A stretch of DNA of 40,696 nt from an uncultured Fluviicola sp. (GCA_937919725.1 CALFOS010000062.1:1-40696); one strand, 5' to 3'. Shown: positions 1-7,655, numbered from the stretch's first letter. The notes: a model not told the origin generated them from the letters alone. Program-made: numbers and translations.

Positions 1-265
1 CTGTGAAAATTTTACAATCATCGAGTAAATCTGCTGTTTTCGGAACGAGTACTTCTCTGATTTTCGCTCCAACTTCCTTTACCAAGTCTTCATTTTGATT
101 GTCTAGGCTGATGTGGAATCCTGCTTCAATTTTATTATCGAACTCCTGATTCTGGTAATAGTTCAAAAGCGACTCCACTTCCTCTTTTTGGAGCAAGGGA
201 AGTACAATAAATCCATCTTTGGAGAATTGCGCTTGAAGTTCATCATTTTTGAAAATAGTTCTCAT
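1..265 (-). CDS. PhyH-like Fe(II)/2-oxoglutarate dioxygenase, N-terminal part
   Basis: Reading leftward from an ATG at 265, the frame stays open to the window edge, giving the first 88 residues of a longer protein. The start (MRTIFKNDELQAQFSKDGFI, then VLPLL) matches the entry of phytanoyl-CoA dioxygenase-like proteins, where the FxxDGFxxLPxLL strand-helix precedes the double-stranded beta-helix. The iron-binding HxD...H residues would lie outside the window, so activity cannot be judged. It starts 9 bases after the permease stop codon and is the third gene of a leftward set with GT2 and the ABC-2 permease. That context suggests oxidation or hydroxylation of a surface-glycan precursor, but this is inference. 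The family call rests only on the N-terminus. Confidence 0.6.
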   Translation of the reverse strand, partial: MRTIFKNDELQAQFSKDGFIVLPLLQKEEVESLLNYYQNQEFDNKIEAGFHISLDNQNEDLVKEVGAKIREVLVPKTADLLDDCKIFT

Positions 266-274
266 AGCAGTAGT

Positions 275-1090
275 TTAGAGATAATCGACCAAGTTCCGTT
301 CAATATTCTTAAAGGTACGAATTCCCAGAATTAGTAGGACAAAAACGGGAAGAAATGAAACGCAATACATCCATTGAAATGGAAGATCAAAGAGCATGGA
401 ACGCAAGAAGTCAATCGTAGTTGCGATTGGGTTTGCGTAGTAAATGTATTCACGAAATGCTTCTGGAATCAATGTTGTAGGATAAAAAACGGGCGTTACC
501 CAGATTCCAAAATTTGTAAGGTAGGGAATCAAATGCTGTAAATCTCTTTTTTTGATGGTGAGGATATTTAACCAAATGGCGACGCTACTTCCAACTAAAA
601 CGGTCATCAAAATAGCAATTGGAAGAAACACAATTTTCGGCGAAAAGTCCATTCCTAAAACCAGCATGATGATGATCAATAACGAGAATGCGACAAAAAA
701 TTCAATTGTAGCAACGAGCACTTTTGAGATGGGAAGTAAGATTTTCGGGAAATAGACTTTTCGAATGAGTTCTTGTGAATTAAGCAAAGACGTTCCAGCG
801 CTGTGGACCATGTTCGTAAAAAAGTACCAGATTGTCATTCCACTGAAGGCGAACGCCACATAAGGTACGTCTCCCGTTTCAAGTTCAATTAATTTATCAA
901 AGAAAATGGTGAAAATCGTTAGGGCAATTAATGGCTGAATAATCATCCAAAGCACACCCAATTTTGTTTGAACGAAACGTGCCTTGAGATCGCGTTTTGC
1001 GAAGGAAAAGATCAATTGTCGGTATTGGTAAACGCTTCGGAGGTATTCCCCGAATTTCACTGCTTTGTTATTAATAACTGTTCTTCCCAT
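275..1090 (-). CDS. ABC-2 type polysaccharide export permease (Wzm-like)
   Basis: The 271-residue integral membrane protein has the features of Wzm/TagG/KpsM permeases: a cytoplasmic N-terminus with FAKRDLKARFVQTKLGVLWM just before the first membrane helix, then six hydrophobic stretches, and a late NPIATTIDFLRSML motif. Such permeases export lipid-linked O-antigen or teichoic-acid-type polymers with a Wzt-type ATPase. No ATPase gene is visible; it would have to lie left of the window or elsewhere. The start is taken at ATG 1090, which forms a TGATG overlap with the stop of the upstream glycosyltransferase. A GTG one codon earlier (1093) is also in frame. The stop-start overlap implies translational coupling. 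Confidence 0.88.
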   Translation of the reverse strand: MGRTVINNKAVKFGEYLRSVYQYRQLIFSFAKRDLKARFVQTKLGVLWMIIQPLIALTIFTIFFDKLIELETGDVPYVAFAFSGMTIWYFFTNMVHSAGTSLLNSQELIRKVYFPKILLPISKVLVATIEFFVAFSLLIIIMLVLGMDFSPKIVFLPIAILMTVLVGSSVAIWLNILTIKKRDLQHLIPYLTNFGIWVTPVFYPTTLIPEAFREYIYYANPIATTIDFLRSMLFDLPFQWMYCVSFLPVFVLLILGIRTFKNIERNLVDYL

Positions 1091-2064
1091 CACTTTTGCG
1101 AAAACATTTTACGGTGAACTTGTCGTCCGCCGATCATTCTTGGCGGCAACTTTACCATTTTTGGTTCTTTGGTGAAATCGTGGGTGTAAAAATCGTAGTA
1201 AATCACTTCTGGAATACTGAATGAAAGACGATAAAGCCATCTAAAAAAAGGATAATCCAAAAAGAAGAAAGGACCGAAACACCATTTTGTGAGATATCGA
1301 AAAGGCAACACAATTTTGCCTCCAAGAGACAATCGTTTTTGTTCTCTTTTGACCACTTGCCGCGCTTCTTCGAGGTAAGTCTTCTTTCCTACTTTTGAAC
1401 GTTGACCTTCTTTTCTGTGCCGAAATCCAGCGAGTTCGAGGGTGGTCGTGTGCAATTCCTCGAAGCGGAAAAAGCGCGACCACAGCTCCATGTCACCCGC
1501 TAAATCGTACTCAAAATCTAATGTGCCACCTGCTTTTTCCCACAATTCTCTTTTCCAAAACGATGATTCTTGTTGAATGAACTGGAAATCATTAGTGAGG
1601 TAACGGTATTTCGACCATCGACACCAAGGCAAAGTGATTTGTCCGACGAGCGCGCCATCTTCGGTGTACTCACGTGCCAAGCCCATCAACCAATTTACAT
1701 CCTTGTATTTATCAAAAATCTCCGCTACTTTGAAAAGTGAACGCGGCAAGTATTTATCATCCGAATTGAGCCACGCCATGATGTCGCCCGTCGATTTTTC
1801 GAAGCCTTTTTGAATCGCTTGGTATTGTCCTTCGTCGGGTTCACTGACCCAGTAAGAAAAATGTTTGGCGTAGCGCTCAATGATTTCTAAACTGTTGTCC
1901 GCGCTCCCACCATCAATCAGGATATACTCCAAATTAGGATAGTCCTGATCAATCACCGATTTAATGGTTTGCTCAAGGAACTCGCCATTGTTGTAGTTGA
2001 CAGTGACAATAGATATTTTCGGATAGCTTTTCACGTTGCAGAGTGTGGCTTCTAAAGTACACAT
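1090..2064 (-). CDS. Family 2 glycosyltransferase
   Basis: This 324-residue protein is a GT-A fold inverting glycosyltransferase of family GT2. The N-terminus has the KISIVTVNYNNGEFLEQTI nucleotide-binding strand, followed by EYILIDGGSADNS and the metal-binding motif LNSDDKY (Asp102-Asp103). The WVSEPDEGQYQAI segment is typical of the WcaA-like subgroup. The C-terminal third is basic and aromatic with no clear membrane helix. I prefer ATG 2064 over a TTG at 2073 because the GT domain begins about 15 residues in. It is the first gene of the leftward set with the permease and the PhyH-like gene and probably adds a sugar to a lipid-linked surface glycan. Donor and acceptor cannot be read from sequence. 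Confidence 0.88.
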   Translation of the reverse strand: MCTLEATLCNVKSYPKISIVTVNYNNGEFLEQTIKSVIDQDYPNLEYILIDGGSADNSLEIIERYAKHFSYWVSEPDEGQYQAIQKGFEKSTGDIMAWLNSDDKYLPRSLFKVAEIFDKYKDVNWLMGLAREYTEDGALVGQITLPWCRWSKYRYLTNDFQFIQQESSFWKRELWEKAGGTLDFEYDLAGDMELWSRFFRFEELHTTTLELAGFRHRKEGQRSKVGKKTYLEEARQVVKREQKRLSLGGKIVLPFRYLTKWCFGPFFFLDYPFFRWLYRLSFSIPEVIYYDFYTHDFTKEPKMVKLPPRMIGGRQVHRKMFSQK

Positions 2065-2106
2065 ATTAAACAAACCTCCATTGATTTCTGCTCCTTTGAT
2101 TATTTG

Positions 2107-2114
2107 TAAATTTG
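2107..2114 (+). promoter_or_regulatory. Bacteroidetes -7 promoter box TAAATTTG
   Basis: This is a perfect match to TAnnTTTG, the -7 element recognised by the Bacteroidetes primary sigma factor. A TTG at 2081-2083 sits 23 bases upstream and could be the -33 element. The box ends 19 bases before the GTG start at 2134. Confidence 0.6.
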
Positions 2115-2133
2115 ATCTTCAACCAGAAGAATT

Positions 2134-2994
2134 GTGCGAAAAATAGCCCACATCATTAATCCTTTCAACGCTAGTCCAACTTCGGATTTGTACACTGCAC
2201 AGCCAATCACTTTTGCATCGATGCTCAACGCGAAAGAAATAGCTCGGAACACAGTTGAGGTTGACTTGTTAACAGCTCAATACCCTGAAGACCGAAACAT
2301 GGTGGTGGAAGGCTTTCGGTCCACACGCGATTTGGACAGATCTGTTCTGGACTTAGGTACATTTGAAAAGCAGATGAAACTGCCTCTGATCGGCGATATT
2401 GTTCAGCGACTCTACGAAGAAAGTGACGCGGATTACCTGATCTACACGAACGTTGATATTGGCGTTTACCCAAATTTTTACATCGAAGTGAATCGCTTTA
2501 TTGATGAGGGGTTAGACGCGTTTATCATCAATCGAAGAAGGCTTCCAGCCCACTTTACGAAAGTGGAAGAACTGGAAGAACTCTACCTCGAAAAAGGGAA
2601 AAAGCACCCCGGGTTTGACTGTTTTGTGTTTCACCGCGACCTTTTCAAGGATTTTCAGTTAGCAGAAGTGTGCATTGGAGTTCCTTTTATTGGGATCACG
2701 TTTGCACAGAATATTTTTGCACTGGCGAAGAATTATCGACTTTTTGAGGATGAAGTACTCACTTTTCACATCGGGATGGAAATTTTCAAAGGTCGCGCAG
2801 CTAGAGATTACTTTCGGTATAACCGAAAACAATTTTGGAAAGCGATTAATTCACCGTTGAATAAGCATCTTTCCTCAAAAAAATGGCCCTACAGCAATTC
2901 TATTTTACCTATTCGATTATTCAAATGGGGCTTACAACCTAGTTTACCTATTCGCCTAGGATTGAAGTTAGAATGGCGCAGGCATTTTGGATAA
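2134..2994 (+). CDS. Uncharacterised protein, possible GT-A-like glycosyltransferase
   Basis: I do not recognise a named family for this 286-residue soluble protein. It begins MRKIAHIINPFNA and carries ADYLIYTNVDIGVYPNFY around residues 106-123. Hydrophobic strand, then TNVDIG, recalls the DxD-bearing strand of GT-A transferases, with only one clear Asp. The C-terminus is rich in Arg, Lys and Trp. It starts with GTG 19 bases after a perfect -7 box and is the only rightward gene between two leftward glycan operons, ending 5 bases from the convergent GNAT gene. Location suggests a role in glycan assembly. A sugar- or glycan-related transferase is plausible, but not shown. Confidence 0.5.
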   Translation: MRKIAHIINPFNASPTSDLYTAQPITFASMLNAKEIARNTVEVDLLTAQYPEDRNMVVEGFRSTRDLDRSVLDLGTFEKQMKLPLIGDIVQRLYEESDADYLIYTNVDIGVYPNFYIEVNRFIDEGLDAFIINRRRLPAHFTKVEELEELYLEKGKKHPGFDCFVFHRDLFKDFQLAEVCIGVPFIGITFAQNIFALAKNYRLFEDEVLTFHIGMEIFKGRAARDYFRYNRKQFWKAINSPLNKHLSSKKWPYSNSILPIRLFKWGLQPSLPIRLGLKLEWRRHFG

Positions 2995-2999
2995 TCAGT

Positions 3000-3578
3000 T
3001 TACTGAACTAAGAGATTCTTTTCATCACCGCTCATTTCAATTTTGGGTTTTGAGGGCGCCATTTTATTGAGAACTGGTAGAAATTTAGTTCGAGCAGATT
3101 CGTACAGATTTTTAAAAATATATAAATGTACTCTCTCGTTGTCTTTTGATTCGACTCTGTAACCTAATTGCAAATTGAAATCTATACCATCTGCGTTATC
3201 TTGTCGAACTGTCGCCCTTAATTTTGTAAAATTGAATTCGAAGAAAAAGGCATCCATCATAGCAAAAACAGCCTGAATAGGAGCCGCTGAATTTCTGTAT
3301 GCTGAATCACCAATAAAAATACCTGCTTCGCCCACACGTGTTCGCCAATTGATCTGCTTCAAATTGATCACACCAATCTTTTCGCCGTCTTTTTGAATGA
3401 TCAGATATACCGAAGTATCATCAAGGGAATTGAACCACTTCTGTTGCATTTCCTCGGAAACTTCTTCTTGAAAAAACATCTGTTCAGCAACATCCGGTTG
3501 ATTTCGCCAATTGCGAACCATCTCAAGATCAGACTCAGTCATGCTGATTAATTCTAAACCGTAATTAGAAATTTTCAT
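3000..3578 (-). CDS. GNAT-family N-acetyl/acyltransferase (PseH/RimJ-like)
   Basis: This 192-residue protein has the GNAT order: an N-terminal MTESDLEMVRNWRNQPDVAE segment like the PseH/RimJ entry, a central strand VYLIIQKDGEKIGVINL, an acetyl-CoA-binding region around GEAGIFIGDSAYRNS (residues ~93-107), and a LRATVRQDNADGIDFNLQLG tail typical of the fold. PseH-type enzymes acetylate the 4-amino group of nucleotide-linked aminodideoxy sugars, and WecD does so for the product of WecE. Its start overlaps the GT2 stop by one base, and it is the last gene of the ACP-KASIII-GT2-GNAT operon. The divergent WecE-type gene makes an amino-sugar substrate plausible. Whether the donor is acetyl-CoA or an acyl-ACP is unknown. 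The last ~25 residues are polar and extend past the fold. Confidence 0.8.
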   Translation of the reverse strand: MKISNYGLELISMTESDLEMVRNWRNQPDVAEQMFFQEEVSEEMQQKWFNSLDDTSVYLIIQKDGEKIGVINLKQINWRTRVGEAGIFIGDSAYRNSAAPIQAVFAMMDAFFFEFNFTKLRATVRQDNADGIDFNLQLGYRVESKDNERVHLYIFKNLYESARTKFLPVLNKMAPSKPKIEMSGDEKNLLVQ

Positions 3579-4492
3579 TAGATTTTTACTTTAATCGCGT
3601 AGTTTGGTTTCTTAACGCGTGAAGAATAAATTCGATTGATATAGATTCCGAAAACGGCAATACTCGCTGCAATAATAGCCATGGCTGCAAGAACGGCAAT
3701 CATGAATACGTCGATTGTGCTTCCTGTTTCGAGTTGAAAGTAGATGTAATAAATTGTCATTGCAATAATGGCAAAAGCCGTGAAGATGCAAAGCATGACC
3801 ATGATTTTTAGTGGTACACTCGTGTAATAAATGATCAATCTGAACGAAAGCAGCATCAATTTCCACAATGAATATCCTGATTTCCCTTCGTGCCTTGGAT
3901 TGTGTTCAACTTCAACGAATTGTGCATTGAGCGTATACCAACCAATCACTTGATTGATGAATAAGTGATCTTGTGAATGAAAACGAATGCGATCTACAAT
4001 GTGTTCATCCAATAAGCGAAAGGACGAACCGATAGTAGAACCTCCTTGGCTTTTGCTAAACATCCGTTTGACGAATTGGGAACCAATTCTCCGGAGCCAA
4101 GATGATTTAACTTCTGGATATTTTCCATAAACGACATCCGCTTCACTTTCCTGATGGAATTCGATCAGTTTTTTTATCTCCGTTGGTGACGTTTGGAGGT
4201 CGTCGTCTATCGTTATTACCTTTCTCCCATTCGCCTGATCGATTCCGCAGAGGGTCGCACCATTCTGTCCAAAATTTCGCGACAGTCGAATGCAGGAAAT
4301 TGAATCGCCATGGATTTTCTTCAAACGTAATAGTTCATTCCAAGATGGGTCTTCACCAGAGTCTTCTACGAAAACTACTTCGAAGGTGGATTTCAGTTCA
4401 TCCATCACTGATTGTATTCCATCAAAAAGTGGCTCGAGCGTCTGAACGCTTCGATATACAGGTACGATTACTGAGAAATCAACTTTGTTCAT
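3578..4492 (-). CDS. GtrB/ArnC-like GT2 glycosyltransferase with two C-terminal membrane helices
   Basis: The 304-residue protein combines a GT2 domain (FSVIVPVYRSVQTLEPLF at the N-terminus, VEDSGEDPS, RNFGQNGATLCGIDQA, and the catalytic IDDDLQ at 96-98) with two membrane helices near residues 228-250 and 262-287. This is the layout of GtrB, ArnC and DPM1, which move a sugar from a nucleotide donor onto polyprenyl phosphate for use on the far side of the inner membrane. The start is ATG 4492, forming TGATG with the KASIII stop; a GTG at 4495 is the alternative. It lies between KASIII and GNAT in a tightly coupled operon, so the likely substrate is the modified sugar made by this cluster. Confidence 0.87.
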   Translation of the reverse strand: MNKVDFSVIVPVYRSVQTLEPLFDGIQSVMDELKSTFEVVFVEDSGEDPSWNELLRLKKIHGDSISCIRLSRNFGQNGATLCGIDQANGRKVITIDDDLQTSPTEIKKLIEFHQESEADVVYGKYPEVKSSWLRRIGSQFVKRMFSKSQGGSTIGSSFRLLDEHIVDRIRFHSQDHLFINQVIGWYTLNAQFVEVEHNPRHEGKSGYSLWKLMLLSFRLIIYYTSVPLKIMVMLCIFTAFAIIAMTIYYIYFQLETGSTIDVFMIAVLAAMAIIAASIAVFGIYINRIYSSRVKKPNYAIKVKI

Positions 4493-5475
4493 CACATTTC
4501 AATTAATTCCGGACATATGCAATCCGATAAACGAACGATTCCGGACCCCCATGAAAGTCCAACCCCAAATCCAGATAGAAGACATGTTTTCTCATCTGCT
4601 AGCACTTCTCGACCCAGCGATTTGACAATTGTCAGTGGTATAGTCGCACAGCTTGTGTTGCCAAATTCATTCAAGGTGTAAGGTACTTTTTCTGATGGAA
4701 TTTTCAATTTTTTTCTGATGGATTCATTGAGTAATAGATTCGCTTGATGAAAGATAAAATGATCAATTTCCTCCACGGCCATATTTCCAACTTCCAAGGT
4801 TCGCAGCACATTAGGAACGACTTCCTTCAAGCCAAAATGAAACACCTCATGTCCATTCATTCTCATCGCTTGACCTCGTTTCTGTTGAATCGCTTCATAC
4901 CCTTTTCCATCCGTTTGAAGATTGAAAACGGCATCGCTCGCATCCACTGTAAACTCCAGTGCTGTTGCGGTTCCGGCGTCTGAAAAAATTGGAACTGTCG
5001 ATTGATCCATTTCATCTAACAAGTGAGTAATTGTGTCTCCAACAAGTAAAAGTCCTTTTTTCAGCTTCGATCCAGACATTAAACTCATAATAGTTGATAG
5101 ACCATAGACGTAACCTGCACAACCTTGATTGAGGTCCATGGCCATGCATGATTTTGGAAGACCCAATTGCTCTTGCAATAGCATACTTGAACCTGGAATT
5201 GGTTGATTAGGTGTTTGAGTTACCAAAATGAGAATCTCTATTTCATCTCGATTCCATTTGAGTTCATTCAATAATTTTTCTGCAGCTGCTAAACACATAT
5301 CAGCTGTTGATAGTGTTATAGGCGCAATTCTTCTGCTGGAAATTCCAGTAGTTTGAATCAAGAGGTCGATTGATTCCTCTGATAGATTTTTTAATTCACG
5401 GTTCGAAGTTCGATTGTTTGGAATCGCCGCAGAAATCCCAGAAATTCTAACATTTTGAATTTGAATAACCGCCAT
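4492..5475 (-). CDS. 3-oxoacyl-ACP synthase III (KASIII/FabH-like), cluster-associated
   Basis: The 327-residue protein has the thiolase-fold KASIII architecture with all three catalytic residues: Cys119 in NQGCAGYVYGL, His243 in IFHQANLLLN, and Asn273 in FGNTSCATIP. FabH condenses acyl-CoA with malonyl-ACP. KASIII-like relatives such as CerJ and ChlB6 instead transfer acyl groups from ACP to sugar or other acceptors. The N-terminus (IPNNRTSNRELKNL, TTGISSRRI) is normal for the family. Its ATG overlaps the ACP stop in a TAATG arrangement and its own stop overlaps the next start, so ACP, KASIII and GT2 are translationally coupled. That context argues for a specialised glycan-acylation role rather than general fatty acid synthesis. 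No ketoreductase is nearby. Confidence 0.9.
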   Translation of the reverse strand: MAVIQIQNVRISGISAAIPNNRTSNRELKNLSEESIDLLIQTTGISSRRIAPITLSTADMCLAAAEKLLNELKWNRDEIEILILVTQTPNQPIPGSSMLLQEQLGLPKSCMAMDLNQGCAGYVYGLSTIMSLMSGSKLKKGLLLVGDTITHLLDEMDQSTVPIFSDAGTATALEFTVDASDAVFNLQTDGKGYEAIQQKRGQAMRMNGHEVFHFGLKEVVPNVLRTLEVGNMAVEEIDHFIFHQANLLLNESIRKKLKIPSEKVPYTLNEFGNTSCATIPLTIVKSLGREVLADEKTCLLSGFGVGLSWGSGIVRLSDCICPELIEM

Positions 5476-5699
5476 TAGTTCTTCAGCATTAAGAGTACTT
5501 TTTGGTGCAAATCTTCTAATGAGTTAATGCTCTTCAGATCAATGTGACTTATTAAAACATCGAAATGCTCATCAATTGTACTCACCACAATTAGTGATTG
5601 CATTGAGGTCCATTCGTCTATTTTATCATACGAACTAGCGAAAGAACCCTCAAATTGTTCTCTAATCAAGTTTTGAAAAAAAGTGAAACTCTTATCCAT
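5475..5699 (-). CDS. Acyl carrier protein, cluster-specific
   Basis: The 74-residue acidic helical protein carries an attachment serine at position 32 in DEWTSMQSLIVVSTIDEH, in the place of the DSL motif of AcpP. Thr replaces the canonical Asp before the serine, which marks it as a non-housekeeping carrier. The acyl or substrate chain would be held on a phosphopantetheine arm attached to Ser32, probably by the PPTase at 6944-7498. I chose ATG 5699 because a perfect -7 box lies at 5744-5751 inside the longer open frame that extends to 5765, so that extension cannot be translated from this promoter. It is the first gene of the operon and overlaps KASIII by one base. The function as a carrier is inferred from size, fold and motif. 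Confidence 0.8.
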   Translation of the reverse strand: MDKSFTFFQNLIREQFEGSFASSYDKIDEWTSMQSLIVVSTIDEHFDVLISHIDLKSINSLEDLHQKVLLMLKN

Positions 5700-5743
5700 T
5701 TTTGTGTTTAATCTCCCATAGTATGGTGCAATAGAGATTGAAC

Positions 5744-5751
5744 CAAAGATA
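5744..5751 (-). promoter_or_regulatory. -7 promoter box TATCTTTG for the ACP operon
   Basis: On the minus strand the sequence reads TATCTTTG, a perfect TAnnTTTG match. It lies 44 bases before ATG 5699 and decides that start over the upstream in-frame TTG at 5765. Confidence 0.6.
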
Positions 5752-5810
5752 GTATTTATTGCCAATTTTCCTTTACTTTAGTCAACGCTAAGAACCTCGA
5801 ACAAAACTTT

Positions 5811-6947
5811 GTGATACCATTTAACAAACCCTTTCTCACTGGCCAAGAAGGTCGATATCTTGAAGAAGCCATTTCTATTGGACGACTTGCTGGCAACGGA
5901 GAGTTCACCAAGAAATGTCATGAACGTCTCGCTACCGAATTTGGTTTCAAAAATTGCTTTTTAACAACCAGCGCTACCGCTGCACTTGAAATGGCGGCAT
6001 TACTAGTAGATTTAAAACCTGGTGATGAAGTTATTTTGCCTTCGTTCACATTTGTTTCTACAGCGACACCTTTCGCTTCGAGAGGAGCAAAATTGGTTTT
6101 TTTAGATAGTCAGATCGATCAGCCGAATTTGTCACTTGAGAGTTTAAATCAGAAAATTTCAAAAAAAACAAAAGTCATCGTTGTGATGCACTACGCTGGA
6201 ATGGCTTGTGAGATGGACGAAATAATGGAACTCGCGAACCGACATGGAATTATCGTCATTGAGGACGCTGCTCACTCGATTGGGGCGAATTACAAAAATC
6301 GACCTCTAGGAACAATAGGACATTTGGCTGCATTTTCTTTTCATGAAACCAAAAATATCAGTTCTGGTCAAGGTGGATTATTGGTCGTTAATGACGATCG
6401 GTTTATCGAGCGAGCCGAAATAATATGGGATCGTGGAACCAACAGAAAGCAATTTAATCTTGGACTAGCGGATTATTATTCTTGGCAGGATCACGGCTCC
6501 AACTTTTACCCATCTGAAATCATCGCTGCCTTTCTTCTAGCTCAGCTAGAAAAGCGAAAATTCATCGAGACTGAACGGAGTAAAATTTGGAATTTCTATC
6601 ATGGTGCGTTAAAGATTCTTCCTTCCATAGGCTACAGACAGCCCACTATTATGAACACTCAAAGCAACAATCACCATATCTATTACCTGCTTTGTCCAAC
6701 GAAAGAAAAGCGTGATGCTCTCATTGATTACCTCGAAAAACAGGGGGTACTTGCCGTTTTTCATTACACTCCGCTGCACTCAAGTGATTTCATGCGTTCT
6801 CAAAACAAGCTCATTCCAACTCTTCCAAATGCGGATTATTTCTCTGATCACTTAGTTCGACTTCCAATTTTTGTTGGGCTCGAGGAAAAGGACCTTCAGA
6901 AAATTGTTGATGCTGTTATAACGTTTACCGCTTCGAATGTAGGCTAA
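5811..6947 (+). CDS. wecE: WecE-type dTDP-4-amino-4,6-dideoxyhexose transaminase (DegT/AHBA family)
   Basis: The 378-residue protein is PLP-dependent, with the aldimine lysine at K181 in SFHETKNISSGQGG and the pyridine-binding Asp152 in VIEDAAHSIG. It parallels E. coli WecE closely: MIPFN start, GDEVILPSFTFVSTA, HYAGMACEMDEIM, ERAEIIWDRGTNRKQF, and VFHYTPLHSS near the end. WecE makes dTDP-Fuc4N from dTDP-4-keto-6-deoxyglucose. Other DegT enzymes give the C3- or C4-amino epimers, so exact product identity is not certain. The start is a GTG; no in-frame ATG lies just upstream. It is divergent from the ACP operon and overlaps the PPTase tail-to-tail by 4 bases. It would supply the amino group that the nearby GNAT or acyl machinery modifies. 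Confidence 0.87.
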   Translation: MIPFNKPFLTGQEGRYLEEAISIGRLAGNGEFTKKCHERLATEFGFKNCFLTTSATAALEMAALLVDLKPGDEVILPSFTFVSTATPFASRGAKLVFLDSQIDQPNLSLESLNQKISKKTKVIVVMHYAGMACEMDEIMELANRHGIIVIEDAAHSIGANYKNRPLGTIGHLAAFSFHETKNISSGQGGLLVVNDDRFIERAEIIWDRGTNRKQFNLGLADYYSWQDHGSNFYPSEIIAAFLLAQLEKRKFIETERSKIWNFYHGALKILPSIGYRQPTIMNTQSNNHHIYYLLCPTKEKRDALIDYLEKQGVLAVFHYTPLHSSDFMRSQNKLIPTLPNADYFSDHLVRLPIFVGLEEKDLQKIVDAVITFTASNVG

Positions 6948-7498
6948 CAGGTATAGACTAGCGTATAGTGCTCCGATTCTAGAAATTTCAAGAAGACTTC
7001 TTGTCCATTAGACCGCGCGATTCCTGAAATTCCAGTTAAATTGATTATTTCAATCTCCTCCTTCATTGATTCAATCTCTCCTCTGAAAAGTTTGAAAACG
7101 GCCTCTTTAATTCCCCAGCATTGTCTCAATTCGAGTGGATTTAATGTCAATCTTAGAATTTCAGATGGCTGAAGAAAATGACTCTGGATTTGATTAATTT
7201 TAGTTGAAGGGATTTCAATGTCCACACCTACGTTTCCCTTCGTAGAAAGGTACAAAGCGAACCAATTTTCCGAATGCGAAATGGAAATATTCAGGTCTGG
7301 TCGATTTACGATAAAGGGCGCTCCATTACTGAGATGATCAAGCTCGACATCCCCAAGAGTTGATCCTAGAAATTTCTTCATCACTCGCGATTCAAAGTTT
7401 TGACGTGTTTCACTATTCGATTGAACAAATCCATTATCGCTCGAATGGATGATCCAGATTCTGCCTGAATTGGTTTCAATATGTCGGTGGTACATCAT
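6944..7498 (-). CDS. Sfp/HetI-type 4'-phosphopantetheinyl transferase
   Basis: The 184-residue protein has all three PPTase signatures: NISISHSENWFALYLS (P1), NVGVDIEIPS with the metal-binding Asp-x-Glu (P2), and CWGIKEAVFKLFRG (P3, WxxKEAxxK). These enzymes move phosphopantetheine from CoA to the serine of carrier proteins. The proximity to a dedicated ACP and KASIII makes activation of that ACP an attractive role. Many Flavobacteriia have one such enzyme that may serve all carriers, so the partner is inference. A perfect -7 box ends only 5 bases before the first of two tandem ATGs (7498 and 7495), so the transcript may be nearly leaderless. Confidence 0.88.
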   Translation of the reverse strand: MMYHRHIETNSGRIWIIHSSDNGFVQSNSETRQNFESRVMKKFLGSTLGDVELDHLSNGAPFIVNRPDLNISISHSENWFALYLSTKGNVGVDIEIPSTKINQIQSHFLQPSEILRLTLNPLELRQCWGIKEAVFKLFRGEIESMKEEIEIINLTGISGIARSNGQEVFLKFLESEHYTLVYTC

Positions 7499-7503
7499 CT
7501 TTA

Positions 7504-7511
7504 CAAAGATA
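7504..7511 (-). promoter_or_regulatory. -7 promoter box TATCTTTG for the PPTase gene
   Basis: Minus-strand TATCTTTG, a perfect TAnnTTTG match, ending 5 bases before the start codon at 7498. A TTG at 7537-7539 is a poor -33 candidate at 25 bases. Confidence 0.6.
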
Positions 7512-7590
7512 ACTTTCGTATGAACAGTTTCTAAAGCAAGAATCGTTTTTTAAGTCCGAAACCTTCGTTTATTTTTTTTCATCAAAGTGA

Positions 7591-7622
7591 AAAACCCATT
7601 CAGCATAAGCTAAATGGGTTTT
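7591..7622 (-). terminator. Intrinsic terminator after the RND efflux operon
   Basis: A 14-base stem (arms 7591-7604 and 7609-7622, one C/A mismatch, loop ATAA) starts 33 bases past the outer-membrane factor stop. On the minus strand the second arm runs into TTTTTC. The stem core is AACCCATT/AATGGGTT. Confidence 0.75.
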
Positions 7623-7655
7623 CAATGTACTAAGATGACCAATAGTAAAGTACTA

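Noticed and set aside
113-334. Rightward 73-codon open frame at the left edge
   Set aside because: It lies antisense to the PhyH-like gene, whose reading fits a protein family; the rightward translation has no recognisable features.
6944-7498. PPTase as a dedicated partner of the ACP
   Set aside because: Not claimed as a fact: many Flavobacteriia have a single Sfp-type enzyme serving several carriers, so proximity alone is not proof.
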